64,000 nt of DNA from RI-153 sp041391225. GTDB taxonomy: Bacteria > Chloroflexota > Anaerolineae > Caldilineales > Caldilineaceae. The stretch covers positions 62,001 to 126,000 of the forward strand of contig JAWKOL010000017.1 of assembly GCA_041391225.1 (NCBI GenBank), in the 5' to 3' direction. Position 1 is the stretch's first letter, and every line of letters begins with the position of its first letter. Of the stretch, positions 18,929 through 27,964 are shown piece after piece. Position numbers and translations under genes: made by a program. The notes beneath the pieces are model-generated. The model worked only from the letters and a program-made list of their open reading frames with translations. It searched no databases and was not told where the DNA came from.

Positions 18929-19756
18929 ATGCGACGTAGCATTTCCGCATTTCTTGCATTTGTCTTCGTAGCAGTGCTGACGCTGACGCCTGGGGTCGCG
19001 TCGGCGCAAGGATATGTCACCGTGACGGTGCAGCGGGGCGATTCGCTGGGCAAGATCGCCAATCGCTATTGCACCACTTGGCAGACAATCTACAACATCA
19101 ACCGCGAGACGATTGGCCCCAACCCCAGCAACATCGAAGTGGGTATGCGGCTTTCGGTGCCGGACGCCTGCGGCGGCGCTGTGCATCTGCCCGGCAACCC
19201 CGGCGTCTATGATCGCGGACCGTCAACCCATGCGTCGGGGTCCTATCGCGCGCCGTACTACACCGTGGCCTGGGGCGACACGCTCTACTCCATCGCCAAC
19301 CGTTTCGGTCTTTCGGTGGCAGCATTGCAGCAGGCCAACAACATCGGCAGCATCAATTCCGGCCAGGTGATCGTGATCCCCGGCGGCGGCAGCGCAGTGA
19401 CCCCACCACGCCCGCAGCCGCCCGTGAGCAGCAACGCCGAGCGCGTCTACTTCCCCGGCGGCATCTCGGCCACACGGGTGGGCGTCATCAGCAATGGCGC
19501 GCCCAAGAGCTACGTCCTCGGCGGGCGGGCCGGTCAGGCGATGGAGATCGGCACCACCTCGCACGGTGAGGCGCTCACCGTAACGGTGACACAGTCGGGC
19601 GGCGGTCGGTTGACCGTCAACGGCGAGAACGGTGGCCTCCAGAACAACACCTGGGTGCAACTACCTGTCACCGGCGACTACATCGTCACCATCAGCCCGA
19701 ACATGTTGCCCGAAGGCCCGCAACTGAGCTTCGACATCATCTTCGTGATCCAGTAG
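18929..19756 (+). CDS. Secreted protein with two LysM domains
   Basis: A 275-residue exported protein with a signal peptide ending ASAQ. LysM 1 (~29-73) has VTVQRGDSLGKIANRY and an unusual Cys pair around CTTWQTIYNIN...PDAC. LysM 2 (~107-150) has YTVAWGDTLYSIANRFGLS and GQVIVIPGG. The C-terminal ~100 residues form a beta domain (ATRVGVISNGAPKSYVLGG) of PPC-like type. LysM binds N-acetylglucosamine-containing glycans such as peptidoglycan, so the protein is likely attached to the cell wall. The start has AAGGAG upstream, directly after a palindrome. Confidence 0.85.
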   Translation: MRRSISAFLAFVFVAVLTLTPGVASAQGYVTVTVQRGDSLGKIANRYCTTWQTIYNINRETIGPNPSNIEVGMRLSVPDACGGAVHLPGNPGVYDRGPSTHASGSYRAPYYTVAWGDTLYSIANRFGLSVAALQQANNIGSINSGQVIVIPGGGSAVTPPRPQPPVSSNAERVYFPGGISATRVGVISNGAPKSYVLGGRAGQAMEIGTTSHGEALTVTVTQSGGGRLTVNGENGGLQNNTWVQLPVTGDYIVTISPNMLPEGPQLSFDIIFVIQ

Positions 19757-19770
19757 CGCGATCTTAGGGG

Positions 19771-19945
19771 GAACCAGAGAAATAATGATCCACGAAGCCA
19801 CACGAAGATACACGAAGGCAGACAAGAACACGCAGAAAGCGTTTCCACTCTGCTGTCCAGCGAATCCTGAAATCCGTGTCCCTCTCTTCTCCTCTTCGTG
19901 GTGCTTCGTGTGCCTTCGTGGATCAAATAAAACGCTGAAATCTCC
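19771..19945. repeat. Dispersed ~160-bp hairpin element, copy B
   Basis: It starts GAACCAGAGAAATAATGATC and has the arms CACGAAGCCACACGAAGATA and CTTCGTGTGCCTTCGTGGAT. It matches copy A through the centre (AATCCTGAAATCCGTGTCCC). It fills the space between a LysM gene and an unknown gene. Confidence 0.8.
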
Positions 19946-19993
19946 TTATCAGCGTCACCGGGAGCGACTCAGTTAATCAGTCGGAGTGACAGC

Positions 19994-20476
19994 ATGACCA
20001 CATCGACCCAACCCGCCTACGTCACCGCATTGCAGGGCGCCTACGGCGAACCCAGCCAGAACGGTTTCGGCAGCGCGGTCTTTTTTGAGCAAGTGAAAGA
20101 AGCCGGCGATCTGGAGAAAGCAGCCCTGCGCTGGTACGAGCATTTCGTGGGGGATCTCTGGGATCGCTACGGCAAAGAGGCATGGATGGGCGCCTGGCGG
20201 CAGGTCTACGCACGGCCCAAAACAGGTGACACGGGCATCGTGGCCGCGCTGCGCAGCCTCGAAGATCCACAGGCGTCGTCGTCCGGCGTCATGATCCTCG
20301 ATGCCGTTGAAAACGCCGACGCCGCGCAGAAGGCGCTGGCCGCGGCCTTCGACGATCCCACCGTGGCGCAGTTGACCGTCTTCACCGTGGGCGACGGCGC
20401 AGCCATGTCGGGGCTGTTGATCGCCGGTCGCCGCAGCAACGCCGAGGCGACGTTCCTGATCTTCCTACTCGACTGA
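19994..20476 (+). CDS. Hypothetical protein, 160 aa
   Basis: I do not recognise this family. It is soluble with no signal peptide. The first half is helical and aromatic (AALRWYEHFVGDLWDRYGKE, AWMGAWRQVY). The second half looks like an alpha/beta domain (SGVMILDAVENADAAQKALA, AQLTVFTVGDGAAMSGLLIA) and ends EATFLIFLLD. GGAG lies 7 bases before the start. It ends 15 bases before the second LysM gene and may be co-transcribed with it. Confidence 0.6.
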   Translation: MTTSTQPAYVTALQGAYGEPSQNGFGSAVFFEQVKEAGDLEKAALRWYEHFVGDLWDRYGKEAWMGAWRQVYARPKTGDTGIVAALRSLEDPQASSSGVMILDAVENADAAQKALAAAFDDPTVAQLTVFTVGDGAAMSGLLIAGRRSNAEATFLIFLLD

Positions 20477-20491
20477 TCCGGAAATCACTAA

Positions 20492-21632
20492 ATGAAAAAA
20501 TACACTCGATTTTTCGTTGGCGGATTCGTGGCGTTTTTGATCCCCATGCTCATGGTTGGCGTGGTCTCAGCGCAGGGGCAGGTGACCGCCTACCAGGTGC
20601 AACCAGGGGACACGCTTGGCGCCATCGCCCGCCAATTCTGCACCACCTGGGATGATGTCTACTACAACAACCAGGGCATCTTGGGCGACGATCCCAGCGT
20701 GCTGCGCCCAGGCGTGCTGATCTACGTGACCAATCGATGCCCACAAAACAGCGCCGCGGTGACCATTGTCTCGCCACAGCCCGGCGCCGTACTGCCCAAC
20801 ACGTTCGCTGTCAGCGGCATTGCCCAGGGCGCGCATGGCAACCACATCACCATTCAGGTTCGAGACGCCGCCGGCAACCTACTTGGCGACACCTACACCA
20901 CAGTGCAGGGGCAAGACAGTAGCTTCGGCGCGCCGGGCATCTGGTCGGCGCGGCTGGCAGTGGGCGTAGCACCAGGCACCCCAGGCATGATCACGGTGAT
21001 GGCCGGGGGCAGCACGAACGTGGTTGCTTCGATCAATGTGATCTTCGGCAATCCAGCGCCGCCGCCGACTGCGGCCAACTCCAGCATCACTCGCTTCACT
21101 GTAGACAGGCAGCAGATCAACCCCGGCGAGTGTGTCACCTTCTATTGGAACACGGCCAATGCCAGCGGTGTCTACTTCTACCGCGAGGGCGAATACTGGC
21201 AAGACAAGCCGGTAGATCCCAATCCATCTCATTTCTCTGCCTGCCCACGCGCCACATCAACGCATTTTCTGTATGTGGTGGACAGCACCGGGTTAGCCGA
21301 AATCCGCACCATGATCATCTGGGTGGGCGAAGGTCAGCGCGGTGGAGCGGGGCCGGGAATCCCCTACCTAGCGGCCACCCCCAACATACTCAGCGCGGCC
21401 AATCGCTGCACCAACCTCGCCTGGACGGTTGCCGGGCAGGATGTTGGCCGTGTGATTCTCTTCCGCAGTGGGCAAGCGCTGCTCGACAACGTGTCGGCAC
21501 GCGCCTACCAAGACTGCCTGGCCGACAGCCAACTGAGCGGGGAGATCGTCTATGAGCTGCGCGTAGAGAACCAATCGGGCAGTTGGACAAGCAGGCAGAT
21601 CCGGATCACAGCGGCGCGGGGTGATGCGGTGA
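20492..21632 (+). CDS. Secreted LysM/Ig-like protein (probable frameshift at 3' end)
   Basis: It has a signal peptide (FFVGGFVAFLIPMLMVGVVSA), a LysM domain (YQVQPGDTLGAIARQF) with the same CTTW and C-terminal Cys as its neighbour, and an Ig-like adhesin-type domain (VTIVSPQPGAVLPNTFAVSG). A further Ig-like domain carries VYFYREGEYWQDK, closely similar to LYFYAQGESWQDK in the 12.5-kb lipoprotein, and a last Cys-paired repeat ends TSRQIRITAA. In its own frame the reading stays open to 21961, but that part lies inside the kinase gene and does not look like protein. I infer a one-base indel near 21620 and a stop by 21632. Confidence 0.7.
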
Positions 21633-21662
21633 GATTGCTCAGCGGCGGAAAGGCAGATCGAC

Positions 21663-23651
21663 GTGCGATCTGCGTTGCCCATGCTCTTGTTAATGGCAGC
21701 GGCGGTCGCCGTCAACATGCTGGTGGGGCATGTGGTGCAGTACGTGTTGCAGTGGCCGCTTTTTCTAGACGCCATCGGCACGATTCTGGTGGGCGCACTG
21801 CTTGGGCCATTGGCCGGCGCCGCCACCGGCGCGTTGACCAATCTCCTCTGGGCGCGCTTTCTCGACGATCCCTCGATTGCGCCGTATGCGCTGACTGCGG
21901 CTTTCATCGGCTGGGCGGCTGGCTACGCCGTGCAGCGAGGCGCGTTTCGGCGCATCAATAGATTGCTCCTGGCCGGGCTGCTCACGGGTGTGGGCGGCGC
22001 CTTCATCTCGGCGCCTATCACCGCCTACATTTTCGGTGGGATCACACAGGGCGGCGCGGACTACCTGACGAATACGATCACGGCAACGGGGGCCAATCTC
22101 CTGCAAGCCGCCACATTGCAGGGCTTCATCAGCGACCCTGTCGACAAAGTCATCTCGTTTGCCGTGGCCTGGCTGCTGTGGCGCTTCCTGCGCCCACACT
22201 TCACGCCGTGGACAACCGGCAGCGAGCAGATCTTTGAATCTTGGACGGGGTACACCGTGGCCGTGATCGCCGGCCTCGCCGCCCTGCTCTTCAGCTTCGT
22301 CTTTCTGCCCGCATTCGGGCGCAGCGCCTTCTCGATCTTCTACGTGGCGGTGTTGCTCAGCGCCTGGCGCGGCGGCGTCGGTCCCGCACTCTTCACCACT
22401 GCGGTGGGCGCAGTGGCCAATCTGCTGCTGCTGATCTCACCCTACTACGCCGCCGTCATCGGCGCCGAAGACTGGCTGCGCACGCTGATCTTCGTGCTGG
22501 TCTCCTGCGCAGTCGCCGTGATTGTAGACCAATTGGGGCGACGCACACACGAGTTGCATGCCGCCCTGCTGGCCGAGCGCCAGGGGCAGGCGCGGCAGCG
22601 CGCCATCGCCGACGGCGTCGTCGAGGCGCTGGCGCTGATCTCGCCGGATCAGCGCGTGCTGGCCGTGAACCGCCGTTTTGGCGAACTGTTCGGCGCGCCG
22701 CCGGAGCGAGTGGTGGGTCAACATCTGGACGACACACGCACGCTCTACGAACAGGTCTTCGAAGACGCCGACGCGCTATACGAAGCATCTGTGATCACCA
22801 GCAGCGACGCCCAACAGTCGTACACACGCCAGATCGTGCAAAAGTGGCCGCAGTACCGTGAGTTGCTCCACTACTCGGCGCCCGTCCACAGCGAGGACGA
22901 GTTCCTGGGGCGGCTTTTCGTCTTCCGCGATGTCACCCAAGAGCGTGAGGTGGATCGCCTCAAAGATGAATTCGTGTCGATGGTCTCCCACGAACTGCGC
23001 ACGCCGTTGACGTCGATCAAGGGTTTCACCGAAATGGTGTTGGACGGCGACGCCGGTGAGATCAACGAAGAGGTGGCCGACTACCTGGGGACGGTCCACA
23101 GCAACGCCGACCGTCTGGTGGCGTTGGTGAATGATCTGCTCGATCTCTCGCGCATCGAATCTGGGCGCGTCCAGATCAAGCTGGAAGCAGTGGATCTGGC
23201 TGAGATCGTCGCCCTGGTGGTGCGCACGATGCAGCCGAAGTTGGATGAGAAGCAGCAGCAGCTTGCTGTCCACATCGAACCGGGCGTTGCCGTCACCGGC
23301 GACGGGGACAAGCTGATCCAGGTGCTCACCAACTACGTCAGCAACGCCCACAAGTACTCGCCAGTGGGCAGCGCCATCGAAGTCACCGTGCGCCGCCAGG
23401 ACGATTTCGCCCACGTCGCCGTCACAGACAACGGACACGGCATCGCGCCCGAAGATCAAGCAATGCTCTTCACCCGCTTCTACCGCGTCGACAATTCCAT
23501 GACGCGCGAAGTGGGCGGCACCGGCCTGGGCCTTTCCATCGTCAAGCAGTTGATCGAATTGCAGGGCGGCGAAGTCGGGGTGCGCAGCGCCCTGGGTGAA
23601 GGATCGACGTTCTGGTTCACCGTACCGGTTCAAGTGATAGGTGATTGGTGA
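21663..23651 (+). CDS. Membrane sensor histidine kinase with ECF-S-like transmembrane domain
   Basis: A 662-residue kinase. The N-terminal ~300 residues are membrane helices. The first part (FLDAIGTILVGALLGPLAGA) resembles substrate-binding S components of ECF vitamin transporters. More helices follow (VAVIAGLAALLFSFVFLPAF), then a PAS domain with A(L/D)ISPDQRVLAVNRRFGELF. HisKA has SMVSHELRTPLTSIKGF, and the ATPase has NYVSNAHKYSP and GGTGLGLSIVKQLIELQGG. The GTG start has GGAAAGG upstream. The last residues (VIGDW) are encoded by a palindrome. It forms an operon with the CheY-like regulator and helicase. The membrane domain may sense a vitamin-like ligand; this is inference. Confidence 0.85.
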   Translation: MRSALPMLLLMAAAVAVNMLVGHVVQYVLQWPLFLDAIGTILVGALLGPLAGAATGALTNLLWARFLDDPSIAPYALTAAFIGWAAGYAVQRGAFRRINRLLLAGLLTGVGGAFISAPITAYIFGGITQGGADYLTNTITATGANLLQAATLQGFISDPVDKVISFAVAWLLWRFLRPHFTPWTTGSEQIFESWTGYTVAVIAGLAALLFSFVFLPAFGRSAFSIFYVAVLLSAWRGGVGPALFTTAVGAVANLLLLISPYYAAVIGAEDWLRTLIFVLVSCAVAVIVDQLGRRTHELHAALLAERQGQARQRAIADGVVEALALISPDQRVLAVNRRFGELFGAPPERVVGQHLDDTRTLYEQVFEDADALYEASVITSSDAQQSYTRQIVQKWPQYRELLHYSAPVHSEDEFLGRLFVFRDVTQEREVDRLKDEFVSMVSHELRTPLTSIKGFTEMVLDGDAGEINEEVADYLGTVHSNADRLVALVNDLLDLSRIESGRVQIKLEAVDLAEIVALVVRTMQPKLDEKQQQLAVHIEPGVAVTGDGDKLIQVLTNYVSNAHKYSPVGSAIEVTVRRQDDFAHVAVTDNGHGIAPEDQAMLFTRFYRVDNSMTREVGGTGLGLSIVKQLIELQGGEVGVRSALGEGSTFWFTVPVQVIGDW

Positions 23652-23695
23652 TTGGGCCGGATCTGCCCCAATCACCAGTCACCTATCACCTATCC
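23634..23695. repeat. Word-palindrome (GATAGGTGATTGGTGATTGGG)
   Basis: AGTGATAGGTGATTGGTGAT is answered by ATCACCAGTCACCTATCACC plus TATCC. It contains the kinase stop codon and ends just before GGAGG of the response-regulator gene, so it may pair in the mRNA between two cistrons. Confidence 0.8.
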
Positions 23696-23714
23696 AAATC
23701 TCTCGGAGGCAAAC

Positions 23715-24107
23715 ATGTCCGTCAAAGTCCTGGTCGTCGACGACGAAGATGATGTTCGTCGCCTGATTCAGATCAAGCTCAAGAAAGCCGGCTTCGAGGT
23801 GGTCACCGCAGCCGATGGTGAAGAAGGCGTGGCCCTGGCCAGGTCGGAACAGCCCGATGTGGTGATCATCGACTGGATGATGCCCAAACTGGACGGGCCT
23901 ACGGCAACCGGCGTGATCAAGGCCGAGTGTAACCCGGCGCCTATCGTGCTCATGCTCACAGCCAAGGGTGAGCAAGAAGACATGATCAACGGGCTGATGG
24001 GCGGCGCCGATGATTACATCGTCAAGCCGTTTGCCCCCCGTGAGCTGATTGCACGGGTCAACGTGGCGTTGGTGAAGGCCGGGAAACAGCCGTTGATTGG
24101 CGAATAG
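23715..24107 (+). CDS. CheY-like response regulator
   Basis: A 130-residue single receiver domain: VKVLVVDDEDDVRRLIQIKL (acidic pair), phosphoacceptor Asp in PDVVIIDWMMPKLDG, Thr in VLMLTAKGEQ and Lys in DDYIVKPFAPRELIARV. There is no output domain. GGAGG is spaced 7 bases from the ATG. It is the obvious partner of the upstream kinase and is followed 11 bases later by the helicase gene, so phosphorylation might control the helicase by protein contact. Confidence 0.92.
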   Translation: MSVKVLVVDDEDDVRRLIQIKLKKAGFEVVTAADGEEGVALARSEQPDVVIIDWMMPKLDGPTATGVIKAECNPAPIVLMLTAKGEQEDMINGLMGGADDYIVKPFAPRELIARVNVALVKAGKQPLIGE

Positions 24108-24118
24108 AGGAGCGTTCG

Positions 24119-27100
24119 ATGGGCGAGCATGTGCATTCCGACGATGAGTTGCAGGAAATCCACGAATACCTGGAGTTGACCAGCGAACTGGACCGCGCCA
24201 AGGCATTGGAAGCCGCCGAGTTCATCTCCGAACAGGATGACGACGAAGACGCCGATCTCGTGGACGCAGCCGACGGCGGCGAACGCCAAGACGCGCCCGC
24301 CGTCCTCATGGACGATGCCGGCGCGCGGCGCACCTACTGGCAGGCGCAAAGCCTGGTGGATCTGGAGATGGACGCCTTCAAAACGGCGCTGGCTGCCGAT
24401 GAGTCCACCGATAACATCGAGGCTTTGCAGAACGCGTATTATCGGTTGGCCGTCTACCACGGGCGCACGATCTACATCCTGCGCTCTTCGCTGAACGCCG
24501 GCAAAGACGCGTTGGCGCAAGCCGCCATGCGCAATCTGGCCACACTCCACCGCGCCATGACGCAGATGCACCGCGCCGCGCCGCATTATACGCCGGTGGC
24601 CCTGGTGCTGGACCGCAGCGGACGCGACGAGTTCGCCCGCGATCTGGTGATGCGCGCCATCCAGGAAAGCGCCGATCCCCTCCCAGCAGACGCCATCGCT
24701 CACCGCGTCAATGATCTGGATGTGATGGGCGTTGCGCCTGGTACCGTGCAGCGTCATCTCAGGGATCTCGTAGACAGCGGCTATGTTGCTCAGGTGGACC
24801 AGCGGCCTGCCGTCTATGCGCGGTCCACGCGCGCCTACACCGACATGGATCAGAGCGGACCAGGTCTGCGGGCGCTGGTGGGGTCGGAGCGGCACGCACA
24901 GTTCACCGCCGCCGGCTACGTGGGCCTGCACGATGTGGCGACGCGGCCCAGTTCGTTCCGTCAATTGTTTCGACGGCTCTTCGGCCTGAGCGAAGCCGGC
25001 GCCGCCCTCTTTGTGGATCTGGTGGAAACATTGCTCGATGATCAGTCGGAGCAGACCTCACCCTGGCGACACTTCGATCTGCTGGGCTCGCCCTATCCAC
25101 GCCCCTACCAGCACGAGGCGTACGCCGTCTTCCGCGGTTACGGCTACCAGGGGCAGTTGGTGGAGGCGCCCACCGGCAGCGGCAAAACGCTGATCGGCAT
25201 GATGTGCATTCAAGATTGGCTGCGCAGCCTGCGCGCCGGGCAGTCGATCCTGATCCTGGTGCCAACCAGCAACTACCTGCAACAGTGGGCCGGTGAACTC
25301 TGCTACAAACGAATCGGCCTCAACCTCTCGCCCGAGATGGTTTTCGCCGGCACACCCGGTCAACTGGAACGCTTCCAAAAGCGCACCGGTAGCCATCCCG
25401 CCGTACTGCTGATGACGTACACGGCGCTGGCACAGGCGGGATCCGCTGTGGGCAAGGGCGGTTTCGACGTAGACTCCATCGAGATGTTCTTACAAGGGGC
25501 CACCGTGCAGGGCGTGATCCTCGACGAAGTCCACAAAGTCGCCGAAAACCTTAGCGGCGTCTCCGCAGACGTCACCCGCCTGATGCTGGAATGGCTCAAA
25601 GACGGCAGCCTGCCACGGTTGATTGGCTTCACCGGCACCGCCGAAGCCTACCGCTCCCGTTTTGAAAAACTGGGGCTGCAACTGGTGTACACCATCCCCA
25701 TCGATGAGCTGATCGCCGCCGGTTTCGTGGCCCCCTTCGCCGAACTGGGCGCCCCCTTCGCCTATTCCGAACGAGAGCGGCGCATCCACGATCTGCTGGA
25801 TCAGTACAAAGAATACATGCTGGCCTACCTGGAGCGGATCGGCGGCGAGCGGCTGCGCGCCTGGTTCGCCCAGATCCCATTGAGCGAACGCGTCGCCGTC
25901 GGCCATGATCTGCTCAACATGTACCAGGGCCGCAAAGATTGGCCCACGGCACTGGCCAAACGCCTGACCGAGTGGGAAACGGGCGGCAATCTACAGTTGA
26001 CCGAAACCAACCTGGTCACCATTGTGCAGATCGCCAACGGTTGGAGCGATGCCGACATGGCACGGCTGGCGGGCCTGAGCGAGTTCAACTTTCAGCCGTT
26101 GGTTTCACTTTTGACCGCCATCAAAGACGAGCTGGCCACGCTGGTCTTCTTGCCGGTGACGTTGAATCGGCTGCATACGCCCAATTTCGCCACCCAATTC
26201 GATGCGGTGGTGCTGCGTGCGGCCTTTGCGACGGCGACCAACCAGGCGTCGCGCAACGAGGCGGTGAAAGACGGACTGGCCGGCAACATCGTCGGCCTCT
26301 ATGCCGGGCTGACAGACTGGTACCGCCGTGTGGGCGAGGGGCGTGTGGAGACGATCAAAGCGATCATTGAAGCGGAGCAAGCCACACGTGCGGTGTCCGG
26401 TGTCATCGTCTTCGACACAGCGCGTCGCATCCACTGGCAGGAAGGCGTGGCCGTCCCCGGATACGAGGGCGTGGGTGGGCTGTACGCCCAACTGCTGGGC
26501 GACGCGCGCTACACGCCTTACGCCGTCCTCTCCAGCGAGCAATACCTGCCCTATGACGAGGGTGATCCGCTACCGCCGCGCATCGCCGACTTCGTGACGG
26601 AAGATCTGATGCAGGCCGAAATCGGCGGGGCCATGTTCAACCTGGTCTTTCAGGGAGTTGAACTGGAACCGAAGATCGAAGACGTGCTGCGGCTGGCCTG
26701 GCGCTCGTTGATCGCGGACTACAGCGAGCGTCTGCACGACGTCCACGCGGCGCGGCCCGGCGGCTTCAGCCGCCGCGTGCTGCGCCCGATGCGCAACCGC
26801 ATCCGCCGCCTGGAACTGGGCAGCGCCGGTGAACGCGTCCTGGCGCGCATGGACCTGCGCAACATCCACTTCTCTGATCTGGTGAACACCTTCTTCGACT
26901 ACGCCATCATCGCCCGCTACTTCCGCCAGGCCAAAGTGGCCGAACTGGAGCAGGTGAACGGCGTGCGCCAGAAGTTCTTCGTTGTGCCGATGGCGGCAGG
27001 CAACCGCAAGCTGCTGATGTACGATCTCACGGCCCGCATCGTCGATGCCGAGTCGCTGCCCATCAACGTGGTGATCGTCTCCACCTGGGCGCGTACCGGC

Positions 27101-27769
27101 TGGAACGTCATCACGCCCAACGTGCTGATCGACGCCACCGCCACCCGCGATGTCACCGCCTGGCAGCAACTGCGCGGACGTGCCATCCGCGCCCGCCGCA
27201 CGTGGACCAACGACTGTTACCGCCTGATCACCGCGCTGATCGGTAGCCAATTGGGCGATCCGCTGGATCAGGCCGACATCCCCGACGACGTGGCCGAGAC
27301 TATCCGCTCCGAACGAGACGGGCGACAGCCGACGCGCGCCACCCTCGACGCAGCGTTGACACATCTGCTGGCAGAGGTCGCGCCTACCGAAACCTGTGCT
27401 CACGTGCAGGAATCGGGTCTAGCAAGCCTCACCAACGAAGACCGCGCCGGCATCGCCGTCGCCCTGATGCGTCACCACAACAAGGTGACCCACATCTTCG
27501 AGCTGGTCAAAGCCTACGGTTCCACATCCCAGGTGATCTACGATCGCACACAGCGTGTTTGGCAGCGTCGCGAGCACATCGCTGCCAAACACGATCACGA
27601 GGTTGCCGTCAACCCGTTCGACGGCGTCAAGTCGACGGGGGTCGAGCACGCGCCGTTGGTCTACGCACAAGATCCGCGCGCGGACATCCCCGCGGCGTTG
27701 CAGCAGCAGTTGGTGAACGTCCTCGGCGGCAGCGACGACCGCATCGTCTCTGGTTGGCTCCAGTTGTAG
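24119..27769 (+). CDS. Large SF2 DEAD/DEAH-type helicase with winged-helix N-terminal region
   Basis: A 1216-residue ATPase. The acidic N-terminus (EQDDDEDADLVDAADGG) is followed by a winged-helix-like segment at ~175-230 (PADAIAHRVNDL, APGTVQRHLRDLVDSGYVAQ). Helicase motifs: VEAPTGSGKTLIG (I), ILDEVHK (II, DEVH), LIGFTGTAE (III). Much later come VIVSTWARTGWNV (V) and WQQLRGRAIR (VI, QxxGRxxR). About 450 residues of unrecognised sequence separate the two RecA-like halves. The C-terminal ~150 residues are also unassigned. No nuclease motif was spotted. GAGGAG lies 6 bases before the start. It is the last gene of a kinase-regulator-helicase operon. Its role (repair, defence or transcript release) is unknown. 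Confidence 0.85.
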   Translation: MGEHVHSDDELQEIHEYLELTSELDRAKALEAAEFISEQDDDEDADLVDAADGGERQDAPAVLMDDAGARRTYWQAQSLVDLEMDAFKTALAADESTDNIEALQNAYYRLAVYHGRTIYILRSSLNAGKDALAQAAMRNLATLHRAMTQMHRAAPHYTPVALVLDRSGRDEFARDLVMRAIQESADPLPADAIAHRVNDLDVMGVAPGTVQRHLRDLVDSGYVAQVDQRPAVYARSTRAYTDMDQSGPGLRALVGSERHAQFTAAGYVGLHDVATRPSSFRQLFRRLFGLSEAGAALFVDLVETLLDDQSEQTSPWRHFDLLGSPYPRPYQHEAYAVFRGYGYQGQLVEAPTGSGKTLIGMMCIQDWLRSLRAGQSILILVPTSNYLQQWAGELCYKRIGLNLSPEMVFAGTPGQLERFQKRTGSHPAVLLMTYTALAQAGSAVGKGGFDVDSIEMFLQGATVQGVILDEVHKVAENLSGVSADVTRLMLEWLKDGSLPRLIGFTGTAEAYRSRFEKLGLQLVYTIPIDELIAAGFVAPFAELGAPFAYSERERRIHDLLDQYKEYMLAYLERIGGERLRAWFAQIPLSERVAVGHDLLNMYQGRKDWPTALAKRLTEWETGGNLQLTETNLVTIVQIANGWSDADMARLAGLSEFNFQPLVSLLTAIKDELATLVFLPVTLNRLHTPNFATQFDAVVLRAAFATATNQASRNEAVKDGLAGNIVGLYAGLTDWYRRVGEGRVETIKAIIEAEQATRAVSGVIVFDTARRIHWQEGVAVPGYEGVGGLYAQLLGDARYTPYAVLSSEQYLPYDEGDPLPPRIADFVTEDLMQAEIGGAMFNLVFQGVELEPKIEDVLRLAWRSLIADYSERLHDVHAARPGGFSRRVLRPMRNRIRRLELGSAGERVLARMDLRNIHFSDLVNTFFDYAIIARYFRQAKVAELEQVNGVRQKFFVVPMAAGNRKLLMYDLTARIVDAESLPINVVIVSTWARTGWNVITPNVLIDATATRDVTAWQQLRGRAIRARRTWTNDCYRLITALIGSQLGDPLDQADIPDDVAETIRSERDGRQPTRATLDAALTHLLAEVAPTETCAHVQESGLASLTNEDRAGIAVALMRHHNKVTHIFELVKAYGSTSQVIYDRTQRVWQRREHIAAKHDHEVAVNPFDGVKSTGVEHAPLVYAQDPRADIPAALQQQLVNVLGGSDDRIVSGWLQL

Positions 27770-27887
27770 GTTGGGTTTGGTCAACGCGACCGGTACAAAG
27801 TGACCGATCATCGCTTCAACGTTGACACAGCGGCTGATCTGAGCAGGCGAAAACAAACTTATACTTAGTTTGTGCAGACATGGCGCC

Positions 27888-27917
27888 TTACAGCGTACGC
27901 ATGTGTTGCGGTATAAT
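27888..27917 (+). promoter_or_regulatory. Promoter for the GAF-domain kinase gene
   Basis: TTACAG and a perfect TATAAT are 18 bases apart, ~47 bases before the start codon. The 195-base gap holds no other feature I can name. Confidence 0.6.
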
Positions 27918-27964
27918 GGCAATTACTGGCTTTTTATACCAAATATCGATACGCCCTCTATACC

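Noticed and set aside
20492..21961. The LysM protein extending to 21961
   Set aside because: Beyond ~21624 the translation is Arg/Gly/Ala-rich nonsense and overlaps the well-supported kinase by 300 bases. A one-base indel explains it better.
24119..27769. Calling the helicase a known defence-system component (for example DISARM or Zorya type)
   Set aside because: No partner nuclease, methylase or motor gene is adjacent, and the motifs do not single out any of these families.
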